NCBI RefSeq assembly: GCF_000002235.5
Contig: NW_022145596.1
Span: forward strand, 4,522,352 to 4,586,351
DNA: 64,000 bases
Reading direction: 5' to 3'
From: Strongylocentrotus purpuratus
Taxonomy: Eukaryota > Echinodermata > Echinoidea > Camarodonta > Strongylocentrotidae
How positions within the stretch are numbered: the first letter of the stretch is position 1; each line of letters starts with the position of its first letter. Positions 22,301 through 34,600 of this stretch are shown piece by piece. A program made the position numbers and the translations under genes. The notes under the pieces are model-generated. The model was not told where the DNA came from and did not search any database. It saw nothing but the letters and a program-made list of their open reading frames with translations.

Positions 22301-25300
22301 ATAAATATGCTTTCTTGCAGTTTCATTAAGAAAAACATATATTTTAGACATTATTGTATGCTGTCCTCAAATAAAACATAGAATCTAGCTCCCAAACCCA
22401 ATTAAAATTTATAATTATTCATAAATCTATGAATCTAATCAATACCTTAAAAAAAATGTAATTGCTTGATATTTATGATCTATTCATCTTGCACATTTTG
22501 CAAAAAAAAAGGACCCTCAAACCAAGTACTTTCCGTGTCAACACATAAGATATGCCTCATGAATACACACCACTAACTAATAAAAGCTTGAGCAAGAAAC
22601 TGCCATAAAAATTGCAAATACCATGAAAATGAAATGAGTGTTTTATATGAGAACTCAAATAGTTTGTAAAGCTAGAAACTACAAAAAATATTGTAATAAA
22701 ATTGATCAAGGGAATGTTTATAACTTGATAGAACTTTTCAAGACGGTTATGTGATGGCTAATCTAATTCCACACAGTGGACATAAACAAGTACATCTTGG
22801 TGGCATTTTAACTAAAATTGTCCTATTATAATATCTCTTTTTATATGCGTATAAATTCCTAAGTATTTACATTCACACCGAAAGAAGTCTTCAATCTAAC
22901 CAAGACCTAAAATAAGAGAAAGGGTAAATAAAATGATGCCTCCGACACCACCTTTATTGGCGGTATAAAAGAGAGGGACTTTTTTTTCTTCATTTTACTC
23001 CTGTTTTTTCCTTCCAAACATGATATATTTTAAGCATGAGATAAAATCTTATATACTGCTATCAGTATCATGAAAGGGCTCATAAACAAATTTAGAAAAT
23101 GAGAAACAGTATGATTATTATTGCCTTAGAGAAATAATATTTAAATTTCTGAAATCATATTATTAATGACCTTGATGAATGTTCTGGAGGACTAATCACA
23201 GCATCTCTTGGTAGCTCTTTTCAACAACAAAAATTCTTATTGCTGACATATAGCTTTTAAATATATATCAAAATTACTGCTTTCGGATTTCATCCCATTT
23301 TAATAATTTTAAGTTCTCATTGTATTCCTAGAATTGCTTAATAACAGGAAAATAACATCTGACAGCAACACATTCTGTGCTGGAAAAAATCTTTTACTTA
23401 CATACCTTCTCAGTAGTTTCATTAACAAAACAAAAAAACAAAAAAAAAATTCTCTTTAACTAAAGTCTGCTACAGAATTCCTGTGGCTTAACGAGCCATT
23501 TCCCATCTTAGTATAATTTGGACTGCAGCCATGCACTATAACAATGAATTACATAACTGCCGAGTAGATATAAACAAGCAAAACTAATGTAAACTTAACA
23601 AGAATTGCAGCATAATAAGGGTCCAAGTACATAATATATATTGACAGGACGATGCCCAGGACGAAACGAATATATTTACTTATATTTATGCTTTGTAAGT
23701 ACTTTTTTGTTCTCTTCTGGTAGGTTGTCACTAAACTAGTGAGGGGGGTTTGGAGTTACCATCTAACATAATCTAGGCTAAGTCAACCTGAGAATTTGAT
23801 CAAATCACTAAAGAAAGGGAATTGAGTGAATTTCTGGAGTCTGCTTTAATAATGGTTATTCACATTTACCACTGTGCACTGTGGCAGTTTACCGCAGGGG
23901 TTTTATTCTTCACATTTTTGTATCTCATAACACTTTAAAGTGAGTACACGCAGGACCAGTGTTACAGTTCCTTTTTTCATCCCCACCTAAAATTCAAGTG
24001 TAACACAAAAAACTGCCGGGGTAAACCACCACGGTTCAGCGGAGCATATACGAACAAGCCTGAAGTGGCCATGTCCTATGAGAATTACTGAGCCTTGAAT
24101 CCATTTTTCTTAAACCCTGGTACGAAATCAAACTCACGCGGATAGATCAGAGATTTATCTGAAAAACCACCGAACACAAACATTTATTGCTGTTGGAAAA
24201 CTAGATTTATAATACAACTTCAAATATAACATCTTACCATTTTTTTCCTTGTCAAATCAGAAAAGTTTCTGAAGCGAGTACATGATATACTTTGACTCCA
24301 ATATGGGGCACTATAAGGGTATGATCTACCTTTGGCAAAAGTTCATTTTCAAGCGTTCCAAGGATTCATTAGAATGAGCAGGGTACTCATTCCATCATAA
24401 TGGTTTTGCTTGTAATAATCAGATAGGATCTAAGCTACCTACACAGCTATGTAAGGAGGGTCAAAGAACTCACAGGGAAATATCTATCCGATTGGCATGT
24501 CTAACTAATCTCTCTACGTCTCTGTGATAGCTACACACAGAGACAGAAACATGGACGCTACAAGCTAGTCGCAAGCTAATGAGCAGAAGGGCTAATGCAG
24601 AGAATCAGGGCATTGTTCACGAATCCATCATAAATACACCGATATCCCATTGAAACACTATTAAAACACACATTTAAATGGGATATCGGGAAACTTGTAC
24701 TTTCAACGGTTTCGTCAGACTCTACCCAGGTTTCATCGTGGGTAAGATCTGTGCTGTATTGCTATGCATGGGGAGTCTTCTTTTTAGCACATAACCACAC
24801 TATGCCCACTAAGATACATTATTGGTGATGTCTACACAAACTGAAGTGAATGACTATGAGCGATTCAGGCAACTTCTGAAATCGAGGTGAGGAGAACATC
24901 GGTTGCCTTCAAGCTATGATGATGGTAGCCTTCTGCTTCATGGTGATGCCTTACTACTCGGTGTAGCCATGTATTAATTTCATGGCAGCATAAGACTCTC
25001 TGGCCAGCAAACATGCAAGGACCCATCAGCGCCAAATTGTCTTCATATTCGGTGGCGTAGAAACTGAATTTCTCTGATTGACCCCAGAATATCCACTTTT
25101 CACTTTGTATCACAATGGAGTTCTTACCACTTAGAAATAACTTGTCTTCATGAGAAGTCCAGAGTTGAAGACGGCAAGTATGTAACCAGTCCTGGTATTG
25201 AACCGTGAAGCTCAAACTTCATGCCAACTAGATGACTCCACTTAGTATCTGTTCCTGTTCACAAACATACCATAGATATTGCTAACAAGATCAGTTTTGA

Positions 25301-25470
25301 TGATTTGGAACACTGCATGCTCACTGGCTTATTAAATCACCAACGGCAATACCGACACCAAATCCCTCAATGGCTACATTGCTGTCCAGACGATTGATTC
25401 CATGGCGGGTACCACTGCGGTGTGACAGTGTGCTAGTACCAAATGAAGCGAATGAATTGCGTGATATTAT
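19350..25470 (-). other. LARP1: Probable long LARP1 3' UTR, AT-rich and repeat-poor
   Basis: About 6 kb downstream of the LARP1 stop with no plausible gene. Unlike the other large non-coding stretches here it lacks MITE or SINE copies that I could recognise. Several AATAAA signals in the minus orientation (for example near 24183, 22967, 19985 and 19358) could serve as alternative 3' ends. A 12-bp stem (CCGATATCCCAT and its complement) lies at about 24638-24688. The 117-codon minus-strand frame at 24865-25215 lacks an ATG and is not called as a gene. Confidence 0.4.
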
Positions 25471-25635
25471 TCATTCCTCCGATCCCCCGACAGCACCTGA
25501 ACCCCCGACGGCACCCTGGGCCTCCAGAGTGCTCTGTTGTTGATCCGATGTGGATTGTTGCCTGCTGCGGCTTGGTCTGGACTTCTTGGCGTCCCCAGAC
25601 GGCCCACCAGACTTCTTGTTCTCACTGATAGAGGG
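25471..25635 (-). CDS. LARP1: LARP1 coding exon 20 (C-terminal tail)
   Basis: [30 protein letters not shown] and Gly/Val/Ser-rich end, stop at 25471-25473. Not conserved with vertebrates, but phase 0, acceptor TTTGGCAG and basic/Ser content suit the position. Confidence 0.82.
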   Translation of the reverse strand, partial: PSISENKKSGGPSGDAKKSRPSRSRQQSTSDQQQSTLEAQGAVGGSGAVGGSEE

Positions 25636-28600
25636 CTGCCAAAGACAAGACAAGACAAGACGCGTTCACGTATCAATTCAAATATGTCACATCAAACAAT
25701 TTGAAAAGTTTACTGTTCGTCTGTAACCATCTTTTTTTTCTAGCTACAGAACTCTTGCTCGAACATTTACAGATCCAGCCCAGTTTGACAATATACTAAT
25801 CTAAAATGACACTCCACATTAACCTAAATTGTCTACCTAAATACTGTTGGCAACCTATACATCCGGCTCACATGGTGCATGGGCCAATTACAAATATCGC
25901 ACGATATGAACATTTTTCTTCAATTTGAAATGAGAATCTAGAGGGGTGGGGGGGGGGGCTGGCAAAAATGTATTATTTGACAATATGAGCAATTATCCAG
26001 GTTGTCCAGCTGAGTCAGACAGAAAATTGAAATAAAAGATCTGAGGGCGTTTCGAAAACTTGGTATTATAAGCTACTGACATCCTTGCTTCTAATTGGTT
26101 ATCAAAAGATTTGTCACTGATTTTTGTCATTAGTCATTGAAAAAAGGCTTTGTGAAACAGGTGCCAGACGTACCTCCACTCGGAAGTCCTCTAGTCCCCT
26201 GTACTTCTTGAGTGCTTCATCCAACTCGGGCAAGGTGGTCAGTTCTCTCAATCGGGAGTACTTCAGATAGGCCCAGAACTTCTCCAGGCCGTACAGTTGT
26301 CCTGTAGAGAAAGGGATGCATGACACAATAAAGTAATAACCATGCGAATCATACTTTGTCCATTACAGGTTCCACCTCTTCTCTTTTCAAGAAATTTTCC
26401 ACAATTTTCTCTCACCATTTACTGGCATTGCTCTCACAATGGACATACAAAAAATAGGTCACAATCTACAGAATTTACATTTTTTGATAATTCATTATTG
26501 AGGGAAAAATATTATCTAAAGATCATAATTGAGAGACCAATGGTGAGAGCAACCAGTAACATGAACAGCCTGCCATAGTTAAGTCCAACTTAAAGTCGAT
26601 CTTAATCTTTGTGAAACACCCACCAGCATGGTAACAGGTTAAAACCTACCTGACTCAAAGTCCCTTAACGTCTCCAGCTGGAAGTCCTGGTAGATGTCTG
26701 GTCTAAACTTGACCTCCAGACCGTAGCTGAAGTACCTGAAGAGGCACTCCAGGCCGTAGCGGTAGCCCTGCTTGGCGTCCTCCACGGCAAGGTTCTTGAA
26801 CTCGTCGTACATCTTCTTGTTGAAGTTGGTACGGAGGAAGAAGGACCAGAAACGGAAGAGGGTGTTCATCTCCTGCGACTTGCCAACGCCAAGCTTCTTG
26901 CGGTCTAAAGAGGAGTAGGGAAATAATCAATCAAGACTTTTAGGAACATTTTTTAAATTTTTGATTGTGTACTGCCCTGCAACTGAATCCCAACTTTAAA
27001 AACTTCTTGTCTTCTGAAGAGGGACAAAGAAAAGCTTAATCACTATTCAAAGAGATGAAAGTGAGAACCTGTACACATTTTATGAGAAATCATGTATGCA
27101 CTGAATTAAAATAACAAATAGGAATTTCAAAAGTAGAGCAGTTATATTTCACAGTTTTTCAGGCCTTGTCATCCAATCTATAAAATGTTGGTTATACCAA
27201 GACACCCAAGACAAAAATTATTTACAAAATATTTTTACATTAACAATATGACTGAGACTTCTTTATCACAATGACAAGATACAGTCAAACCTGTCTACAA
27301 AGACCACTTATCTACAACAATCACTTTTTGTGTTTCCCTTGGGCGGTCGCTATAGACAGGTTTGACCGTCTTATTAAACGATTGTGGTTAGGAAGCACAA
27401 GACTAGAGCCAAGAAGATTGAAATGTCTGGGCAAAAGTGAGCATACCTTTGAGACACTTTTGATGGAACTTGTGGTAGGCATGCTGAGTAAAGTTGTTAT
27501 CCTTGAGAAGCTCGTGGGAAGGATGCTCAAACTTAGGGAAGCTCTGTGGAGTACCGTAGCTGGTGCTGATTGGTGCACCCTCAGATGGTGAACTGAAAAG
27601 GCATAAAAATGGAAAATATAAATTCAGCATCGATCAATAATATATATATATATATATAAAACAATGCAGACTGAAGTTGAAACTAGAAACAGGTGTTTGT
27701 ATAATCCAATGATAATTGAGTTTTACCAAAGCAATCTGATCAAGAATGCTCATAGTAACTGAAGACTCAAGGAAAGATGGTACAAACATGATACTTGAAC
27801 AGCTCTTGTAGGCATCCAAATTTCTCCTAACATTTTCTTTCTTCGGGGGCATTTTAATTTTTGTAGAGAACCCTTGGTCAGACAGTGAATGAATGACTGA
27901 CACACCTGGGCCCTGTCTTACAAAGAATTACGATCTATGAAAATCAATCGCAAGTGTGCAGTCTCCTATCTTTTATGTACATGGTTGCGATTGATATTGT
28001 AAGACAGGGCCCAGAACTAAATGACATCATCAGTGGTTAAGACTTCGTAAGGTGATTAACATTTGCACTGACAATAGTCACTCCAGGTTTTATTTAATCA
28101 AAGAGCAAAGTTTAAGCTTGGGTCATGATTGGGTCTTAGCTACGGTTTTGGGTTAAAGTTTGGTCTAAGTTGAAGTTAGGAGTTGGTCATCTGGTAACTA
28201 TAGGATCAAGATCAAGATCTTACCTGGTGGATGTATGTCTTGACCTAGCTATATGTTCTCTTGAATCCAGCACCCAACCAACGTGGCTCTCTATAGGTGG
28301 GTCCTCACTGTGCTTGGTCTTGCGTTTCCTTGGAGTCTGTTGTTGCAAAGAAAATCAGTACAAAATAGAGTGGATTGCAAAAGAATAGGTGCCCATTAAT
28401 GTGGAACAGCATCAAAATGTGATCGCTAGACTGGAAATGAAAATAGTTTTATGAGATTCTCATTTATAAAGAAATGTTGACTAGCAATTAAAGCATTTGG
28501 TAGTATTATGAAACCATGTTTAGATTCAGGCAGCAAAAATTTAAACAAGGGAAACGCTCTCGGCAGTCTCGCCTGCATAACGCAATTCAATATGATAAAC

Positions 28601-31600
28601 CAGAACGTCAATGACGTAGCGCTCATCCACATCTCGCAACAACAAATATCATAAATTTTAAGTGGTACACTATTGAACTGGTCAAAAAAAAAAAATTTGA
28701 TGCCCTGGAAGGGACATAATTTCATTTCATTTGCATAAAGTACCATAAATAATCAATGGAGCAAAATCTCACAATTCTGTGTAGAAGTTTAGTGTTCCAA
28801 ATTTAGCTCTACCAGATAAAGGCAAACCAAATCAAAATCGGTCAAGAAATGAGGGAAAAGAAGCAATTTTTGTTATTTTTGGAATAAATTTGCATAAGTT
28901 ACCATAATTAATTAATGGAGAACAATTTCAAAATTCTGTGTAGAAGTTTAGTGTACCAAAGTTAGCTCTACGATATAAAGCAAACCAAATCAAAATCAGT
29001 CGAGAAATGAAGGAGAAGAAGCCTTTTTTGTGATTTCGAAAAAATTTGCATAAATTAGCATAGATAATGAATGTCACGATTCTGTGTAAGAATTTTAAAT
29101 CCCCCTCCTAGCCCTATCATATGAAACAATCAGAATCAAAATCGGTTGAAAAATAACGAAGAAGAAGCATTTTGAAAATCTTGATGTTGATGCCACAACA
29201 AAGTCTAAGTTTGTTGACCTTAAATGACCTTTGACCTTACCTTAGTGACCTGAAATTCTACTCACATGATTGGGGAGACTTGATGACCCTATAGTCCAAG
29301 TTTCATTGACTAAGAACTTATACTTTCAAAATTATATCAAAAATTCAAAAACTTAACCTTAGGTTAAGTTTTCGATGATGATGCTACAACATAGTCCAAG
29401 TCTGTTGACCTGAAATGACCTTTGACCTTGACTTTGTGATCTGAAATTCTACTCACATGATTGGGAATACTTGATTACCCTATAGTCAAAGTTTCATTGA
29501 CTAAGAAATTATACTTTAAAAATTATATCAAAAATTCAAAAACTTAACCTTAGGTTAAGTTTTTGATGTTGACGCCGCCGCCACCGCCGCCGCCGCCGCC
29601 GTCACCGGAAAAGCGGCGCCTATGTCTCGCTTTTTGCTACGCAGGCGAGACAAAAATTATATTTGAAGATGACTAAAGATGTGTACTCATCAGTGCCTGA
29701 GTATGCACGTTAACACATAATTATTTGATGCCTTATTCATTTTTCTCATTACTTAGCAATGACACATTTTCCCTAAATATCATTTGAAGATGCTTTCATG
29801 TATACACACATATATATAGTGTAAATAATTGTGTTGGATTCTGAATTTGTTATCATTACGATAACTAAACATTCTGTTTATACTGGTCAGTAATCTCACC
29901 TTGTTATCGATGGGTTTGGTCTCCTTCATGACCGGGTAGAACCTAGGTGACATCTGAGCCTTACCCCTAGGGGTGCGTGGTGTCCTCATGGCCTCACGCA
30001 GGTGGGGGCCTTCTGGGACCGCTGTGGGTAGTGACCTCGCTACCATCGATGAATCGGCCTTCACTGAACGCACTGGGGGTTAAGATAAAAACAGACAATT
30101 CATTCATAACCATATATCTCATCTGTAGGGAGATGTGAGTTGGTCTAGCGGCATGTTCACTTGGTCAGCTCTCTGTAATCGCCTACAAACTAGCTCAGAC
30201 GACCCCGGTTCGAAACTGAGTCACTTCTTTTGGATGGTGACGTTAAAGGTCAGTCCCCAGATGTAAAAAATCATATCTGATTGATACACGTCTGTAAAAA
30301 CCCAATTACACACACAAACATGCATGCACATAAGTAATATAAAAATACATCATGATATACCATTCTGCTCCTTCAATTTGAAATGATACCTTACTAAAAC
30401 ACAAATCTGGTTGAGGCACTTGGGACATACATGGATAAGAACTGAATTATGCAGCGAATGGAAATATCTTCTGCAAACTGAGTCACTTAACACAGTAGTA
30501 AAGCGTGACAAGGTTATTAATATGACCACACGTTCTTTAACCCATAGCCTGCCATGAGGCTGCACGCACGCTACCTATTGAGTGCCATGTGCGGGCAAGG
30601 GCGCATTCATAGTAGCAGTTATTGTTCATGCTCATTGGGCTGTGCTGTGTGTTTTGCACTCGCCATTCATAGAACCATCGCGTTAATCAGATTATCTCCA
30701 AAACAACCTGGCACAGTGGGGATTAGCCCTGTGGCACGATAAGAGTTAACGTCAAAGATGAATTAATTGTTTATACAAAGTACGGTACAGTCAAACCTGT
30801 CTATAGCGACCACCCAAGGGAAACACAAAAAGTGGCCTTTGTGGACAGGTGGTCTTTGTAGACAGGTTCCTTTATTACATGATTCAATGAGAATCCATTT
30901 TCAAGGGAAACAACAAATGTGGCCTTTGTAGACAGGTGGTCTTTGTAGACAGGTGGTCATTAAAGCAGGTTTGACTGTATAGGAAGATCATTGCCCATGT
31001 GCTATTACTGGATAAGGATGAATTTCAAGAAAGTAGCTAACTTGAAACCCACAGGCTAATAAGAAACCAATAATTTTGATGGCACTTCAAAGTTCGACAT
31101 TTACATCGTACATGTTCCAGGAGAATGACAACCTGAACTCCCATCTAGACAAATCAACTAGGATCAACCACACCCACCTGCGCTCTTCTGGATGGGGATG
31201 CCCCCTTCCTCTCCGTCTTGGGCAGAGGTACCTTCCTCCGGGATGCCCTCTGGGGGCGGGGCAGGGGGTATCACCTGCCTGGTGTGGGGCTTCTCTGGTG
31301 TCAGGCAGGAGAACTCTTCATTGGTGATGGTCTGGATTTTGCTGAAAGCCGTATGGGGGGCACCGGCCGCTGCCATCAGTGCCAAGTCATACTGTGCACA
31401 AGATTAAAGAGAAGGTTGAGTAATGGAAATGGCTTTTTTTTTCTTCTTCTTTTTTTTTCTTCTTCACAGAATCAATTTCCATACAGACATTCAAGACAAA
31501 GAAACAATCTCTGCTATTCAAATTTAAGAGAGGAGCTTATTGCCTCTTGAGAACTACAATGGCATTAATGCAAGTGATATAACATACAGCTAATGCTCTT

Positions 31601-34600
31601 CTGGCCCTCAACAGATGGTATGCAAGGAAAGATGAAAAGATTAAGTTGGCAGGAATGACTAATAGAATACTTAGTCCCATATGTGTGCTTTTGTGTTTGA
31701 GATTTGTTTAGTGTATGTGACTAAATACAGAGCCATAACAGACAGGTAGCCAGAAGAAGGGCATTACACAGAAGTTGCCCCTTTCCTGCATGCCTATCAA
31801 CTCTCCACAGCAATTTTCTATGCTCTTAAATCAAGGTGTTCACCCCAAAAAATTTAACGTTTAAAGTAATGGTTTGAAGGCCTAAAAATAAGATTCATTC
31901 TTTCCAAGACATGTATATTAGCATCTAGCTATGCTTCTGAATCTACACAGACAAGAGTAATTTCTCCTACCTTGAGCATTTCTTCGTCGTCATCCCATAG
32001 ATCCATCTCATAGTAGTAGAGTCCATCGTTGATGACCTTGGCCAGGTTAGCGGTCATCTTGGAGCGGGAGACGTGGTACCCAGTCCTGTCCCCTCCAGGA
32101 TGCTTCTTCAGACAGGGAGGAGTCTGGGTCACGATGATGATCTTGTTGAGGTCATTGTCGGAGATCTCGTAGTCCTCGTCATCGTCATCAGACCTGCGAT
32201 GATACAATGTCAATCATTTCATTTCTACAGATCCTGTCTGGGCAATTTCACAAATTTGACATTTGCACCTTGCATTATTTCACTCTAGAATATATGTATA
32301 CATCGAGGGTTCTAAGTGACACAAAGACTTATCCATATTTTGCCAAAAATGAGAATTAGATATCAAAATGTTCGGAAAATGTGGGCTTTCCAGGAAACAC
32401 AAAGACTTAACTCCACCAAACACCCAATCTTGTCATCAGTGACAAATGACAAATTTTGTTACAAGCTAGTGTAATCCCTGCTTCTGATTGGTTATCAGCA
32501 GATTTGTCACTGAATTTTGTCACTTGTCATTGAAAAAAGGCTTTGTGAAACACCCCCTACAGGAATGAGAGAATGCAGATATCAATGGGTTAAAGGTAAG
32601 CTGTAATAAATTGGATCCTCACCATTCCGAGAAAGTGTTTTTCCTGCCAGTGATCTCAGTGAGCTCCTCATCAAACTGGAAGTCTAGCTCCTCCGCGGCT
32701 CCTTCAAAACGTTCCTGCTGAGATTCTGTTTGAGGCGATGATGCGACCTTCTGCAATACAAGATGGGAGTTAAGATGTGGCAATTAGATGGGATAATACC
32801 TTGCACTCCTAGTGAAACAGTAACAAAATTAATTATTGAATGCGGGAGGCGCGATAGCTCAGTTGGTAGAACAGTGGTCTCGTAATCCGGTGACCCGGGT
32901 TTGAAACCAAGTCGATGCGCTAGTGCCCTTTTGTAAGGCATTAATCCTCATTACCAGGTCCCCTGGAGAGGACCTAAAGCCATCAGCCGTCTGGCTGCTA
33001 ACTAACAAGCATTTATGCTTTCTTAGCAGTCAGGTAAAATAACCAACCACCATTTGAATTTGAAGTCATATGCTCATCAAGAACATAGTTATGATTTATT
33101 TTACTTGTCACTGAGTGGAAATACACTTGAACTGAACTGAATTGAATTGAACTAAACTAAACTAAACTAAACTAAACTAAACTGAACTGAACTGAACTGA
33201 ACTGAACTGAACTGAACTGAACTGAACTGAACTGAACTGAAGCACCAATGATCATACCTTATCCTTTGGAGTTGGGGCTTTATGCCTTCTCTTCACCTCT
33301 GTCCAGTTTCCTGGTTCTTTCTCTGGTAGGCTGGTGGACAGTCCTGGAGTCATGGGTACCCTCATGCTGGACATCCCTTGACCGGTGGCCTCCCTCTCGG
33401 AGCTCCTCTCACTGGACTGAATGTTCTCCACAGGTGTAGGGGACACGGGTGCAGATTCTGAAATTTACATTCATGGGATAGAGGGAGACTTTGATTAGCA
33501 AAGGTGTCAACAAATTTTAAATGGATAATCAGAAACACCTAAGTAACCCAGTTTAATTTAATCTCTCTAGACATGACTAAATATTTACACTATGCAGATC
33601 ATGAAATTGCAATTGTTGGATTGAACTATGTTTTGCATATAAATGGTGTCAAGAAACATGAAGTGATAATCAGAATTTCATAAAAATCTCAGCAAATGGG
33701 ATTTGTTCACTCTAGAAGTGAATGCTTTATTGAATAAAATATTAAAGGAACATGATATCGATGAAGTTTTTTTTTAAAAGGCAGAACAATGATTTCTAGT
33801 AGTAGGACATGTCTAATTGTGACTTTATCCAACTCTTCACACCATCCTAAGACTGTCTTCGAGAGTAGAATGATGCAACGATATCACACTTTTAAGAATG
33901 ACAATGGGAAACATGGCATATGAATGCGTAAGTATTAATAATGATAATGATCATTAGAAAACTTAATAATGATAATGATAATTAGAAAACTTAGCAAATT
34001 ATACCCACCTGTGTCGTTATTGTATGAGGTGTAAGGGTAAGGTTTGCCAGGGATGAATTCGGGGCTGTCGTAGGAGAGCTCAATCTTGGTGGGTGTGCCA
34101 GGGTCGTTGATGACCCACTGTGTAGGGGTGAGCTTGCAGCGTACCTTTGACTTGTCCGATGATAGCTCCACCTCGGTGCTGTCATTCAGGGCCTAGGTTG
34201 GGAGAGATATCAGTACAAATTTATGTATGTCAAATTTATATAGGAAACATATATATCAATAATAATAATATTCCGCCTTTATAAAGCGCCAAATTCAGCG
34301 ATCCAACAATGTGTCTAAGCGCTTTACAAATATATTATTACCCCGGTCATCCGATTCAGGCTTCCCCACACACAATGTATGCACATTCTCCACTCCCTGG
34401 GGAGCATTCTGGCCAGTCGCTATTTTACAAGCACACACTTGCTCATCTAACCACATTAGCTTTCGCATCCTACCGGGTACCCATTTAACACCTGGGTGGA
34501 GAGTGGCAAATGTAGATGAACGTCTTGCAAAAGGACATTAGTGCTGCATATACTTTGCAAACAAATGTTGCCTCTTGTTTAGGAGCACACCACAAAAAAA

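Noticed and set aside
24865-25215. 117-codon minus-strand frame downstream of LARP1
   Set aside because: No ATG at its start and no recognised family; treated as chance frame in the probable 3' UTR.
32853-32925. Possible tRNA-Thr gene
   Set aside because: Arms do not pair properly beyond the boxes and the sequence continues into a SINE body.
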